Assembly: GCF_002734285.1 (NCBI RefSeq)
Contig: NZ_NSEA01000011.1
Span: forward strand, 162,826 to 226,825
Length of the DNA: 64,000 bases
Direction of reading: 5' to 3'
Origin: Fredinandcohnia onubensis
GTDB taxonomy: Bacteria; Bacillota; Bacilli; Bacillales; Bacillaceae_L
Of this stretch, positions 53,113 through 62,800 are shown piece by piece (within the stretch, counting starts at the first letter, position 1; each line of letters starts with the position of its first letter). Both the position numbers and the translations under genes were made by a program. Below the pieces are notes generated by a model that was not told where the DNA came from, ran no database searches, and worked only from the letters and a program-made list of their open reading frames with translations.

Positions 53113-53156
53113 TATCTTCACCCTCTTCACCTTCTTTTAAAGTGTGACAAAATTTC

Positions 53157-53750
53157 TTAGTCACTCTGTATTAGTTTTCGAAGCTCCCAAGCAATGTGCG
53201 CACTTTCCTCTAATTCTTCTAATGCAAAAAATGCTTCCATGATATCTTTACCTGGTACAACCGGGCCGTGATGGCTCAACAGCCAGCCATCACTAGCATT
53301 TACGCGTTTTTCAAATACGTTAAACAATTCTTGACTACCGGGTTTTTCATATGGAATTAAGCCCACAGTTCCCAATTTCATTTTTAAATATGGAGTATGA
53401 TCCGGCATACAATCTGATTCATTTAGATCAGGTAGACAACTCCAAAGCACACTATAAGTGCTATGCACATGAAGAACTGCTCCAGTATCTGGTTTAGCTT
53501 TGTATACGGACAAATGTAACGGCCATTCCTTGCTTGGTTTTACTTCATCATATTGAATTCCATCCAAGTCCATAACAGCAAACTCTTCTGGTTTCAGAGT
53601 TCCAAAGCATGTTCCGGTCGCAGTCACATAAATTTTATCTTCATGTAGAAAGCTTAGATTCGCAACACTTCCACTTGCTTTACCTCGCTGAAAGAGACTT
53701 TTGGCAACCCAAATAGCATCTTCAATCTTCTTATCTAATGTATGATCCAT
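53157..53750 (-). CDS. otnC: Class II aldolase/adducin family, OtnC-type decarboxylase
   Basis: Zinc enzyme of 197 aa. Metal His residues in VLHVHSTYSV and SHHGPVVPGKD; N-terminal KSLFQRGKASGSVANLS is the phosphate/substrate segment of the family. OtnC members decarboxylate 3-oxo-tetronate 4-phosphate to dihydroxyacetone phosphate. The assignment to OtnC, not fuculose-phosphate aldolase, rests on the OtnK-type kinase directly upstream and an LtnD-type dehydrogenase before that. I chose ATG 53750. Confidence 0.85.
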   Translation of the reverse strand: MDHTLDKKIEDAIWVAKSLFQRGKASGSVANLSFLHEDKIYVTATGTCFGTLKPEEFAVMDLDGIQYDEVKPSKEWPLHLSVYKAKPDTGAVLHVHSTYSVLWSCLPDLNESDCMPDHTPYLKMKLGTVGLIPYEKPGSQELFNVFEKRVNASDGWLLSHHGPVVPGKDIMEAFFALEELEESAHIAWELRKLIQSD

Positions 53751-53766
53751 ATTTACCACTTCTCTC

Positions 53767-55002
53767 TTATGTTAAAGATAAGGCTTGAAGGAAAAAATCA
53801 GATTTTCCAAAGTTTCCACTCTTAAACACCATTCGAATTTGATTATCTTCTATTGGTATCATGATGGGTACTCCAGGTGCGATACTATCTCCTATATGGT
53901 ATCCATTATACCCAAGCCTTTTTGCTACAGCTCCACTCGTTTCTCCGCCTGCAACAATGATTCTATGGAACCCAGCTTGAACTGCAAGTTCTGCTAAATC
54001 TGCAGTTGCCTTTTCTAATTTCGCAACAACATCTTCTTTACCTTGTTGCTGAATCCGTTTCACATTCTCAGGTGTGTCGCTGCTATATACTAAGATTGAT
54101 TCTTCTTTGTTTTGAGAAATCACATTCCAAATCTTCTCGACTGATTCTTCACCTGAAATCAATTTAAGTGGATCTAAGAAATAGGTTTTACCACCTGATT
54201 TTTGATATTCAACAATCTGGATTCGAGTCGCTTCACTGCAACTTCCCGCTAATAGTAACGCTGGTGAATTAGATCGTTCAAATCCACCTGCTTTTGCATT
54301 TTCCTTATACATTTTCGCCAATGGGTATGCAAGGCCACTACCACCAGTTATAAGTTTGAGTCCTCCAAATAACTGAACCAGCTTTTCCGCATCTTCTTCT
54401 ATCTCGTAATCTGGCACGATATAAAAATGTGAATGCGTACTTTGTGTTGTTATTCTTGTAATTAGTTCATCTACTTCTTCCTTGTATAAAGCATCTGACA
54501 TTTTCACACTTGGAAATCTGCTTTGTGCCTCCATTAAACGAACTAGATCACAATCCCACATTGGTGTAAGTGGATGATCCTTCATCGGACTCTTATGCAA
54601 TGGAACTCCATTTACATATAAACATCCTTTTTTAACAGTACGTCCATTTACCGGAAGTGCAGGACAAAGAATCGTATAAGGAACTCCTAGCTCTTCCATT
54701 ACAGCATCACAAATAGGTCCAATATTACCCTCAGCTGTAGAATCAAATGTGGAGCAATATTTTATATAAAACTGTTGTGCACCTCGCTCTTTTAACCAGC
54801 CTATCGCCTCGAGTGAATCTTTGACAGCTTCATTACGCTCTTGAGTACGTGTTTTTAACGCTAAGACACAGACCTCTGCCTGGTGAGCCTCCTCCCCTTT
54901 TGGTACTCCATTGTATAAAACCGTACTCAGTCCACCTTTTACAAAAAAGGAAGCAATATCACTTCCGCCGGTAAAATCATCTGCAATAACTCCAAACAGC
55001 AT
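53767..55002 (-). CDS. otnK: Four-carbon acid sugar kinase (DUF1537/OtnK type)
   Basis: ATP-dependent kinase of 411 aa that phosphorylates 3-oxo-tetronate at C4. N-terminal FGVIADDFTGGSDIASFF substrate domain; C-terminal nucleotide domain IVAGGETSGAVAKRLGYNGYHIG, SIAPGVPIM and VFKSGNFGKSDFF. Start ATG 55002 follows AAGGGGTGAATCTA. Tight spacing to otnC and to the dehydrogenase gene supports one pathway. Length is normal for the family. Confidence 0.92.
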   Translation of the reverse strand: MLFGVIADDFTGGSDIASFFVKGGLSTVLYNGVPKGEEAHQAEVCVLALKTRTQERNEAVKDSLEAIGWLKERGAQQFYIKYCSTFDSTAEGNIGPICDAVMEELGVPYTILCPALPVNGRTVKKGCLYVNGVPLHKSPMKDHPLTPMWDCDLVRLMEAQSRFPSVKMSDALYKEEVDELITRITTQSTHSHFYIVPDYEIEEDAEKLVQLFGGLKLITGGSGLAYPLAKMYKENAKAGGFERSNSPALLLAGSCSEATRIQIVEYQKSGGKTYFLDPLKLISGEESVEKIWNVISQNKEESILVYSSDTPENVKRIQQQGKEDVVAKLEKATADLAELAVQAGFHRIIVAGGETSGAVAKRLGYNGYHIGDSIAPGVPIMIPIEDNQIRMVFKSGNFGKSDFFLQALSLT

Positions 55003-55053
55003 TAGATTCACCCCTTTTTATTTATTCCAAGATGATTTTTCTAATCATGACTG

Positions 55054-55977
55054 TTATTTAACCAATTGTGCCTCTTCAATATTCTTTTTACGTACTTCCA
55101 CGCCCAACATATCTTCAAAGTAACGAATCATTGCATGCTTGTAGTAATCACCGTGTCCGTTTTGTAATGCAAGTTGATATGTTTGCATGGTTCCACTCAA
55201 AGTTGGTAGTGGAATTTGGTATTTCATTAATACTTCGTTCATACTTTCCATATCCTTATATGCTCTCTCTAGTGAAAAACTATGTTCAAAATTTCCTTCT
55301 AATATTTTAGGAATCAATGTTTTTGAAGCAAAACTTGATCCTGTTGCTGTCATTAAAACGTCACCAAGTTTTTCCGGGTCTAAACCAAGCTTTACACCAA
55401 CAGGTAATAGTTCACTAAAGCTAGCACAACAAATATTTAATACACAGTTATTAATCATCTTCGTCAGTTGTCCTGCCCCGATTTCACCCATATAGAGAAT
55501 TTGTTTTCCCATACGATCAAGCATAGGTTTTATTGTGTTAAATAATTCTTCGTCCCCACCACACATGATACTAAGCGTTCCATCTACAGTTGTTCTCGGA
55601 TGTCCAGAAATAGGACAATCCATATATTCGATTCCGTTCTCTTTACAGGTTTCTGCAATTTCGATGGCGCCTAAATAACTAATCGTGCTAAAGTCAACAA
55701 TCTTCTGACCTGGTTCCATATATTTTAATAAGCCGTTTTCGCCTAATACAACACTTTTTACAATCTCTAAGTCTGGTAGACAGAGAAATACATAATCACT
55801 ATCTGCTGTATCCATCACATTCGTTGTGGTTTTAATCCCTTGAGCCTTGAATTGCTCTAACGCATTTGGATTTGCATCACACACTAGATAATCATACTCA
55901 CCTTCTTTTTCACCTTTTGCAAGATTAAATGCCATTCCTGTACCCATTACGCCTAATCCTATAAAACTTACTTTCAT
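55054..55977 (-). CDS. ltnD: 3-hydroxyacid dehydrogenase, L-threonate dehydrogenase (LtnD)-like
   Basis: NAD(P)-dependent beta-hydroxyacid dehydrogenase of 307 aa. Rossmann start VSFIGLGVMGTGMAFNLAKG; substrate segment YMDCPISGHPRTTVDGTLSIM; catalytic Lys in GQLTKMINNCVLN. Similar enzymes oxidise L-threonate, D-erythronate, tartronate semialdehyde or 3-hydroxyisobutyrate. The OtnK and OtnC neighbours favour a four-carbon sugar acid. ATG follows AAAAGGAGAGATTTTCA. Confidence 0.85.
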   Translation of the reverse strand: MKVSFIGLGVMGTGMAFNLAKGEKEGEYDYLVCDANPNALEQFKAQGIKTTTNVMDTADSDYVFLCLPDLEIVKSVVLGENGLLKYMEPGQKIVDFSTISYLGAIEIAETCKENGIEYMDCPISGHPRTTVDGTLSIMCGGDEELFNTIKPMLDRMGKQILYMGEIGAGQLTKMINNCVLNICCASFSELLPVGVKLGLDPEKLGDVLMTATGSSFASKTLIPKILEGNFEHSFSLERAYKDMESMNEVLMKYQIPLPTLSGTMQTYQLALQNGHGDYYKHAMIRYFEDMLGVEVRKKNIEEAQLVK

Positions 55978-56054
55978 TGAAAATCTCTCCTTTTACTTGA
56001 AGTTTTTGCAGTTCTATGATGAAACTCGGATGGTATTGTATAAGTTCGTACTCA

Positions 56055-56723
56055 CTAACTATTTACTTCTTCTCGCTCTAAAGCACCCATAACTGCATTT
56101 ACTGCTTCTTTCGGACTTGTCAACACTGGAAGTCCTAATGTGCTCGTTTCAGATTCTGCGCATGCCTGTGTAATTTGTGCAAGAATGATGACATCGCATC
56201 CTTTTTCTTTTAGCTCCGCTGCCGCAATACGGTTAAGACGATTATGCTCTTCTTCATTACCAGCTTTCAATTCAGTCATAGCCTGAGTGGTAATTTGTGT
56301 TTCTACTACAATCTCTTTTTCCAATTCATTGGCAAGTTTCTCTAATTGGGCTTTTGTTGCTGGTCCAGATGGTGCTGTTGTTGCCACAACCCCTATTTTT
56401 TTGTAATTGTAAACCGCCTTCTCTAACATCGGACGATCCACCGCAAAGATTGGTACTGAGATAAATGGCTTAACAGTATCCACTACAGGGGTCAGTACGG
56501 TGCATGCTACAATAATCGCATCTACTCCCGCTTCTTGTGCTTTATTGGCCATATTGACAAAATCTCGATATAATTTGTCATCGAGTCCATTAATTTGATT
56601 CGCGTGGTACTGAATATTTTCATCAACAAAGTTTAAAACCGTTACTTCAGGTGCTAGTTGTTTAAAAGCTGCATTTAAAGGTGGTACTGCATTACAAGTT
56701 GCATGAATAATACCAATTTTCAT
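56055..56723 (-). CDS. Asp/Glu/hydantoin racemase-family protein lacking the second Cys
   Basis: Protein of 222 aa with the racemase fold: KIGIIHATCNAVPPLN at the start and the first active-site Cys in IIVACTVLTPVV. The place of the second catalytic Cys (usually iiLGCT) reads CDVIILAQITQACAES, with Gln instead. A one-Cys active site points away from racemisation and toward isomerase or decarboxylase activity as in maleate isomerase or arylmalonate decarboxylase relatives. It lies between the ECF ATPase genes and the ltnD-type gene. Confidence 0.8.
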   Translation of the reverse strand: MKIGIIHATCNAVPPLNAAFKQLAPEVTVLNFVDENIQYHANQINGLDDKLYRDFVNMANKAQEAGVDAIIVACTVLTPVVDTVKPFISVPIFAVDRPMLEKAVYNYKKIGVVATTAPSGPATKAQLEKLANELEKEIVVETQITTQAMTELKAGNEEEHNRLNRIAAAELKEKGCDVIILAQITQACAESETSTLGLPVLTSPKEAVNAVMGALEREEVNS

Positions 56724-56774
56724 TTCGATTCTCCTCTATTTTTTAGTAGTTAGAGAGTTTCATATTGCTACATT

Positions 56775-57602
56775 TTATAGAGTAACCTCTAACTTACCTG
56801 ATGTTTTTTTTAGTACATCTATCATTTGATTAATATCTAATACTTTTTCATTAAGATTTAATGTATTACTTAATCGACTGATATGAGGCTGTTTTAACAT
56901 CGCTTCTTCCAAGACACCAAGATTCCAGAAAATTTCTTGCTTATGATTATCCTCAACTACTCTCTTATTTGCCATCACGATGACACGTTCAAAGTTATTA
57001 ACGACAAATTCCATATCATGTGTAATGGTAATAATAGTTTTCCCTTCTCGAACTAATGAATCAATAATGAACCCTAATCTTTCAATGGCTAATGAGTCTT
57101 GACCAGCTGTTGGCTCATCTAAGATAATCGTGTCTGTATCCATCGCAATTACCGAGGCAATTGTGACAAATTTCTTCAGAGAATAAGGTAAGTTATACGG
57201 ATGTATATTTAAGAATGGCACAATTCCTGTCAATTCTGCTGCCTTCATTACGTTTTCTTCAATCTTCTGCTCCGAAAACCCAAGGTTCTTAGGCCCAAAC
57301 CTGATTTCACTTCTTACATTTTCATGGAAAATTTGATCATCAGGATTTTGAAATACATAACCTACCTTTTTCGAAATCTGAGCTGTCGTATAATCTTTTG
57401 TATTCAAGCCATCAATGATAACATCACCTTGTGTTGGCTTTATTAATCCATTCATCATTTTCACTGTTGTTGTTTTCCCAGCCCCATTTTGTCCAATTAT
57501 GGCTACCGATTCACCTTTTTCGAAAGACATGCTGACATTTTCAACAGCTTTAAAACCATTTGGATAACAATAGGTAACGTCATTTAAAGTTAAAAAGCTC
57601 AT
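56775..57602 (-). CDS. ECF transporter ATPase (second unit)
   Basis: ABC ATPase of 275 aa: Walker A GQNGAGKTT, Q-loop VFQNPDDQIFHE, Walker B TIILDEPTAGQD. The signature segment reads LPYSLKKFVTIAS, a clear departure from LSGGQ, so the site it forms is probably inactive or weak. ATG 57602 follows AAGGGGTGAAATC and overlaps the stop of the other ATPase gene (ATGA). Works as a heterodimer with that ATPase. Confidence 0.9.
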   Translation of the reverse strand: MSFLTLNDVTYCYPNGFKAVENVSMSFEKGESVAIIGQNGAGKTTTVKMMNGLIKPTQGDVIIDGLNTKDYTTAQISKKVGYVFQNPDDQIFHENVRSEIRFGPKNLGFSEQKIEENVMKAAELTGIVPFLNIHPYNLPYSLKKFVTIASVIAMDTDTIILDEPTAGQDSLAIERLGFIIDSLVREGKTIITITHDMEFVVNNFERVIVMANKRVVEDNHKQEIFWNLGVLEEAMLKQPHISRLSNTLNLNEKVLDINQMIDVLKKTSGKLEVTL

Positions 57603-58462
57603 GATTTCACCCCTTGTAATTCCATCCATTGTTTCATCACTTGAACGGAGTCTCTTTCAGTAATAGGAATTCTTTCTGTATTCATATTGTGTTTTCTCAT
57701 TTGTAAATCTAATAATGTATACTGGGTTAATCCTACACCATAGTCCTGTGTATCTTCTTCAGAAAGCACATCTTCCGTTCTTCCTTGTCTCTTAATATGT
57801 CCATCCTGAAGAACGACTACATAATCTGCATATTCAGCAATTAATTCGATTTTATGCTCTACTAATATAATTGTTTTTCCTTTTTTCTTCATAATATCGA
57901 TTGCTTTAAATATTTCCTCGGTACCTTGTGGATCCAATTGTGATGTTGGTTCATCAAAAATAAGAATATCTGGCTCCATTACGATAATCGACGCTAAAGC
58001 CACTCTTTGTTTTTGTCCACCTGATAGCTCATTCGGGTTTTTGTGTTGGATATACTCAATCCCAAGCAAGCTAATGATGTCTTGAACTTTCTGTTTAATA
58101 ACGCTAACTTCAACCCCTAGATTCTCCAGTCCAAAAGCTATTTCATCAAAAACAGTTTCTTTTACACCACTGATTTGGGTAAAAGGATTTTGGAAGACAA
58201 AACCCACCTTCTGCGCAAGATCACTTGTATCCCAATCAGTAACATCCTTACCATCAATCAACACTTCTCCACTTCTATCTCCCTTAAAAAAATGTGGAAT
58301 AAAACCTCGAATAACATTACAAAGTGTTGTCTTTCCCCCGCCATTAACACCAATGAAGGCATAAAACTTTCCGCTTTCTATCGAAAGATTAATATCATGC
58401 AAAACCTTTTCCCTTCCAGTAGGGTACTTGTAAGATAGATTTCTGATCTCTATTCCACTCAT
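57599..58462 (-). CDS. ECF transporter ATPase (first unit)
   Basis: ABC ATPase of 287 aa: Walker A GVNGGGKTT, Q-loop VFQNPFTQISG, canonical signature LSGGQKQRVALAS, Walker B ILIFDEPTSQLDP, switch His in LVEHKIELIAEY. It pairs with the next ATPase, whose signature is degenerate, giving one competent and one weak ATP site, a known asymmetry in this class. The start overlaps the EcfT stop by 4 nt. Confidence 0.92.
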   Translation of the reverse strand: MSGIEIRNLSYKYPTGREKVLHDINLSIESGKFYAFIGVNGGGKTTLCNVIRGFIPHFFKGDRSGEVLIDGKDVTDWDTSDLAQKVGFVFQNPFTQISGVKETVFDEIAFGLENLGVEVSVIKQKVQDIISLLGIEYIQHKNPNELSGGQKQRVALASIIVMEPDILIFDEPTSQLDPQGTEEIFKAIDIMKKKGKTIILVEHKIELIAEYADYVVVLQDGHIKRQGRTEDVLSEEDTQDYGVGLTQYTLLDLQMRKHNMNTERIPITERDSVQVMKQWMELQGVKS

Positions 58463-59208
58463 AAGAAATACCTCCAGATCAAGATGGAAACAAATAAAAT
58501 TAATAATATAACTCTTACTAAACTATCACTCTTAGTCTTTTCCAATTGGTGTAAACTGGTCTTTTTGGTACGGGCTGTAAAAGCCCTAGATTCTAAAGTG
58601 ATAGCTTTCTCATCTGTGCTTGAAAATGATGATAATATCAATGGGGTTAATGCCGGGATAAATGCTTTCATTCTTATACTGAGATTTCCTTCAGTTTCAA
58701 CACCGCGAGTTCTTTGTGCATCCATAATTCGTAATAAATGCAGCCTCATCTCTGGAATAATATTAAGTGCGGATGAAAGTACATAGGTAGCTTTTGGCGA
58801 AACTCCTAATATTTCTAAGGAACGGGATAGATCATTAATTTTTGTAATCTGGAAAAATAAAACAATTGCTGATCCCACCGCTAATATTTTGGATGTTAAT
58901 TGTAAACTAAAATCAATTCCTTCTTGTTTAATGGAGAATATGCTCCACGACCATAATATGGTATCTCCTGGATAGAAAAATGATTGCAAAAGAAAAATCA
59001 TGACAACAATCGATACCAATCCCTTAAAGACGATGTCGACATATAGCTTTGTTTTTCCAGCTACCATCGCAATTATTAAGCACAAAACGGGGGCCAAATA
59101 TGAATATATATAACCTGGTAACAGTAATGGAGTAATCATCAAAAAGACGGCTACAAAGAATTTAGTAGTTGGATAAAGATTTAGAATAAAGCTTCTTAGT
59201 TTTTCCAT
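58459..59208 (-). CDS. ecfT: ECF transporter transmembrane subunit EcfT (second system)
   Basis: Membrane protein of 249 aa. Helices at about 15-45, 60-80 and 108-125; coupling segment DAQRTRGVETEGNLSIRMKAF and ITLESRAFTARTKKTS. Part of the second complete ECF transporter in this window, independent of the one at 46.6-49.9 kb. A 192-nt gap with a hairpin separates it from the S component gene. Confidence 0.9.
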   Translation of the reverse strand: MEKLRSFILNLYPTTKFFVAVFLMITPLLLPGYIYSYLAPVLCLIIAMVAGKTKLYVDIVFKGLVSIVVMIFLLQSFFYPGDTILWSWSIFSIKQEGIDFSLQLTSKILAVGSAIVLFFQITKINDLSRSLEILGVSPKATYVLSSALNIIPEMRLHLLRIMDAQRTRGVETEGNLSIRMKAFIPALTPLILSSFSSTDEKAITLESRAFTARTKKTSLHQLEKTKSDSLVRVILLILFVSILIWRYFL

Positions 59209-59331
59209 ATGTGTATCTCCCCTCTCATATTAAGGTTCATTTTTTCGCTGATTCATGGCAAAAAATTGGGTTAATACTCTCAAGCCCTCTTATTTACCTA
59301 AAATATATATAAGGATAGTAGAAACACGACT

Positions 59332-59386
59332 TTATGGGGTGAGTGATGCAGTGACAGCAGATTTATCGACAGTTTCACCCCATGCT
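59332..59386 (-). other. Intergenic stem-loop between S component and EcfT genes
   Basis: ATGGGGTGA and TTCACCCCAT arms flank about 36 nt with a smaller internal TGCTGTCACTGCA structure. No T-run, so not a normal terminator. It could be an RNA processing or stability site, or a cis-regulatory element. Confidence 0.4.
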
Positions 59387-59400
59387 TTTATGAAATTCTT

Positions 59401-60009
59401 TTAAGCTCCTAGTTTATTATTGTTGTTATTAATATATAAGTGACCATAGTTTTGTTTAGAGAGATATTGATCTGACATCTTCCTAACAATCATATAGGCA
59501 ACCATTATCGAAAGTATTTTATCAATACTTTCAACAAATATCTTTTGAGTAATAACTGCTGTCCATATCTCTTTGCCTGAAGCTAAAAGTACGGCAGTGA
59601 TAGTATCTGACCCCGTTCCAGAAGCCCCACCAAATACAATAACCGTTGTCGGAGTCGCGATTAATATCGCAACAATCGCGACAATAAAACCTGTAAAAGC
59701 AACTTTCCAAACATTTTTGGTCATTCCCTTTTTTGCTAGGAGACCTACAACGATTCCTGAAGCCATGGCAACCGGCATAAACGCCAACTGAGTAGGGTTG
59801 AATATCCCAAATATTAGTTTTGAGACCCCACCTGTTACTGCACCAACCCAAGGACCAGCTACCATCGCAACAATCATCGTGCCAATCTGATTTAAGAAGA
59901 GAGGGATTTTTAGTAATTCAACCAATTCCCCAGCAACTACATTGACTGCGACACCGATGGGAATGAGCAAGATGGCAATAAGTGTAAAATCTTTTTTTAT
60001 ACTTTTCAT
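59401..60009 (-). CDS. ECF transporter S component (second system)
   Basis: Membrane protein of 202 aa with about five or six helices: DFTLIAILLIPIGVAVNVVAGEL, IGTMIVAMVAGPWVGAVTGG, and VAFTGFIVAIVAILIATPT. The N-terminal layout is that of S components. Ligand unknown; the next genes are an amidohydrolase and a nucleoside hydrolase, which suggests a nucleobase, nucleoside or related ring compound (inference). ATG follows AAAGGAGGACGAAAT. Confidence 0.85.
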   Translation of the reverse strand: MKSIKKDFTLIAILLIPIGVAVNVVAGELVELLKIPLFLNQIGTMIVAMVAGPWVGAVTGGVSKLIFGIFNPTQLAFMPVAMASGIVVGLLAKKGMTKNVWKVAFTGFIVAIVAILIATPTTVIVFGGASGTGSDTITAVLLASGKEIWTAVITQKIFVESIDKILSIMVAYMIVRKMSDQYLSKQNYGHLYINNNNNKLGA

Positions 60010-60035
60010 ATTTCGTCCTCCTTTTTATATGGGTT

Positions 60036-61556
60036 TTACAGAGTTTTATTTTCTTCAAGAATTACATGTTCATTAGTAGAATCCAATCTTCTACTAGCTT
60101 TTTTCTCCCCCAAATTATGATGAATTTTTTCATACATTTTGGTGAAGTATGGTTCATATTCATTCGCCAATTGAAGGCTTGATCTACTTTTTTCAACAAG
60201 AGATTCATATTTTTCTTTTACCGATTGCAGGACCGCCTCTTCATCAAAAGAAGTAATTTTACGATTCTTAAGGACCCATTCTCCCTTGACCATTACCGAC
60301 TCAATCGAACTTCCATTCTCGTAATACACAAGCTGAGAGATGAGATCTGCATTCATAGCCAAAGCAGGTGATTGTTTGGTTAACAGCACTAGATCAGCTT
60401 CATAACCTTGTTTAATTTTCCCTCGCTTTTTCTCTTCACCTAGTAAGTATGCTCCGCCAGTTGTAGCCATTTTAAGCACATCTATTGGTTTTAGCCATTC
60501 GTTGAAGTTAGATTGTTCTTGTCGACTATGCATAACAGCTATCCTCATTGCTTCAAAAAGGTTATGAGAGATCCCACAATTGGAGGAATCTGTTCCCAAG
60601 GCTACATTAATCCCTTTTTGGAGATAGGATGAGATTTTTGCTCTCCCACTCCCAAGCATCATATTACTAACCGGATTATGAACAAGAGAAACACCATGCC
60701 TCGCTAAAATGTTTAACTCATCATCTTCAAGCCAGATAGAATGGGGAGTGGACAGTCGTTTTGAGAGCAATTGCTGCTCATGTAGTCTGCCTACTATTCC
60801 ACCCGAAAACGTAGCATCCCCGATTTCCTTTTGAATTTTCGTTTCCAAAAGATGAGTATGAACATATGCTCCATGTTGATCACTTAATTCTTTACTTAAC
60901 GCAAGCATTTCCTCCGAACATCGCTGCGGTGCATTTGGACCTATTAAAATTTGAATTCTATTATTCTTATCTTGCCACTTGTTAATTAGAGATATATAAA
61001 ACGCTCTCATTTCTTCGACTGATATTGGTGATGTTTCATCAAGTTTCCTCTTCAGTTCTATTGGTAACTCAACTGGAAGAAAATGATGATCTGGTACATC
61101 ATGCATCATTGGTGCAAATCCAACTCTGATTGATGAAGCCTCATATGCTTTAAGTGCTGCTTCTGATCTTTTTATATGTGGAAAATGGTCAATACAACTA
61201 GTAATACCACTTTTGATCATGTCTATTAAACCTAAAAGCACCGCATTGTATATATCTTCATCATCAAGCGAATAGCCATATGCCGTTGTATAAAGGGACC
61301 ATATTTCTAATGGAAAATCGCTAGTTGTCCCTCTCAATAGATTCGAATAGGAGTGATAATGTGCATTTGTCATACCAGGCATTACAATCATTTCAGACCC
61401 GTCAATTGTTTCATAGGCCTGAATCGTAGGTTCACTCCCAAAGTTGTGTGGGATAACTTCCTTTATGAACCCATCTTCCACCAAAATACTGCCCTGGATG
61501 ATACTTGCATTATCGTCCATCGTAATAATTGTGGCGTTTTTAATGAGAGTTGACAT
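60036..61556 (-). CDS. Metal-dependent amidohydrolase (SsnA/AtzA/guanine deaminase type)
   Basis: Enzyme of about 506 aa with the amidohydrolase barrel: first metal pair in MTNAHYHSYSN (H-x-H), then YVHTHLLETK, VSLVHNPVSNMML and the metal Asp in ALGTDSSNCG. Family members deaminate or dechlorinate rings such as guanine, cytosine derivatives or triazines. Between a nucleoside hydrolase and an ECF S component, a role on a purine or pyrimidine-like compound is plausible. Two adjacent ATGs follow AAAGGGGTGAC; the second has better spacing. Confidence 0.9.
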   Translation of the reverse strand: MSTLIKNATIITMDDNASIIQGSILVEDGFIKEVIPHNFGSEPTIQAYETIDGSEMIVMPGMTNAHYHSYSNLLRGTTSDFPLEIWSLYTTAYGYSLDDEDIYNAVLLGLIDMIKSGITSCIDHFPHIKRSEAALKAYEASSIRVGFAPMMHDVPDHHFLPVELPIELKRKLDETSPISVEEMRAFYISLINKWQDKNNRIQILIGPNAPQRCSEEMLALSKELSDQHGAYVHTHLLETKIQKEIGDATFSGGIVGRLHEQQLLSKRLSTPHSIWLEDDELNILARHGVSLVHNPVSNMMLGSGRAKISSYLQKGINVALGTDSSNCGISHNLFEAMRIAVMHSRQEQSNFNEWLKPIDVLKMATTGGAYLLGEEKKRGKIKQGYEADLVLLTKQSPALAMNADLISQLVYYENGSSIESVMVKGEWVLKNRKITSFDEEAVLQSVKEKYESLVEKSRSSLQLANEYEPYFTKMYEKIHHNLGEKKASRRLDSTNEHVILEENKTL

Positions 61557-61653
61557 CATGTCACCCCTTTAAGTACTAAATAACTATATAAAAGAATAAT
61601 GACAAAAAAATTGGGATTTCTATTCGTTTTCTATAATTGAACTACAATTGCCT

Positions 61654-62628
61654 TTATTTATAAGGCTCAGCATATCTTGTTTCTAATGTTGAAATACGCT
61701 CAGCAAAACTTTTTGCAACGCTCTCCCCGTCCACATCCATAAGGATTGAGGTATTATGTTCTGAATGACCCCATTGTCCTGTAAACTCAGCAACAGTCTG
61801 ACCAGCTGTCAGTTCCCCCGCCGTCTCAATCGAAACAAAGGCTGGCTGCACTTCAAAGAGTTCTGGCCAAAGCGCATAGGCTACGGCTGGTACGTCATTA
61901 AAATATACGCCTGTCTCCGTTTCTAAAGATTGCTGGGCCGCAATATATGCTTTACGTCGGAATTCAGCTGCCTCTAAGAGGAAAGCTCCTGGGCGAGTAT
62001 TCGTAACCCTAATGCGTTCAAGATTTTCTTGTGAAATTCTCACCTTTGTACAAACATCGAGACCTACCTGAACGATTGGCGCACCCGATTGGTACATTAC
62101 TTTTGCGGCCTCAGGATCACTTGCTAGATTAAAAGACGCCACAGGTGAATAATTTCCAGCAACACGTACTGCACCACCCATAACAATGATTCTTTTCACC
62201 TTCTCTGCTAGATTCGGGTCTATTGAGAGAGCAAGAGCAACATTGGTTACTGGCCCCAACGCTAAAATAGTGATTTCATTTGGGGCTTCGTTACAGCGCC
62301 TTACAATCTCCATTGCTGCATACTCCCTCGCCTCGGATACAGTAGGGCTTGGGGCCTCTACGCCACCAAAACCATTGTTGCCGTGAATGTGCTTGGCAAA
62401 GTATGGTTCACGTATGAGAGGTTTGCTAGCTCCACGGTAAACGGGAATATCAGTTCTACCTGCTAATTCAAGTAATGACAGCGCATTATGCGTTGCAGTT
62501 TCCACCTCAATATTTCCATATACTGTTGTCAAAGCTTCGACACGTAGCTCCGGGGACGCGAGCGCAAGATAGATTGCGGCAAGGTCGTCGACACCCGGAT
62601 CAGTGTCAATAATTACTCGTTCCACCAT
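61654..62628 (-). CDS. Inosine-uridine preferring nucleoside hydrolase
   Basis: Calcium-dependent N-ribohydrolase of 324 aa that splits nucleosides into base and ribose. Signature IIDTDPGVDDLAAIYLAL at the N-terminus supplies the metal and catalytic Asp residues; also NGFGGVE, LALGPVTNVALAL, GGAVRVAGNYSPVASFN and a late metal Asp in YFNDVPAVAYAL. ATG follows AAGGGGAGAACTAGAAATT. Its base composition is visibly richer in G+C than the ECF genes downstream, which hints at a different origin. Confidence 0.94.
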   Translation of the reverse strand: MVERVIIDTDPGVDDLAAIYLALASPELRVEALTTVYGNIEVETATHNALSLLELAGRTDIPVYRGASKPLIREPYFAKHIHGNNGFGGVEAPSPTVSEAREYAAMEIVRRCNEAPNEITILALGPVTNVALALSIDPNLAEKVKRIIVMGGAVRVAGNYSPVASFNLASDPEAAKVMYQSGAPIVQVGLDVCTKVRISQENLERIRVTNTRPGAFLLEAAEFRRKAYIAAQQSLETETGVYFNDVPAVAYALWPELFEVQPAFVSIETAGELTAGQTVAEFTGQWGHSEHNTSILMDVDGESVAKSFAERISTLETRYAEPYK

Positions 62629-62743
62629 AATTTCTAGTTCTCCCCTTACATATTTTTAAATTTTGTCCCTCTATTTATAGTAAAAATATAGTGGGATGAA
62701 TTAGTACCAAACTCTTATTAGAGTAAAGTTTTGGTTTGTATAA

Positions 62744-62761
62744 GGGGCCAAAAGTGGCCCC
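62744..62761 (-). terminator. Strong short hairpin after the btpA-type gene
   Basis: GGGGCCA-aaag-TGGCCCC; on minus only TTAT follows, so termination may be partial, allowing read-through into the nucleoside hydrolase gene. Confidence 0.55.
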
Positions 62762-62800
62762 AAAACCTTCAAACTCTGATTCTATTAAAACCGTGTACTA

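Noticed and set aside
59531..59851. 106-aa minus-strand frame inside the S component gene
   Set aside because: Same strand, other frame, Cys/Trp/Gly-rich; the S component frame has proper membrane helices and a good ribosome-binding site.
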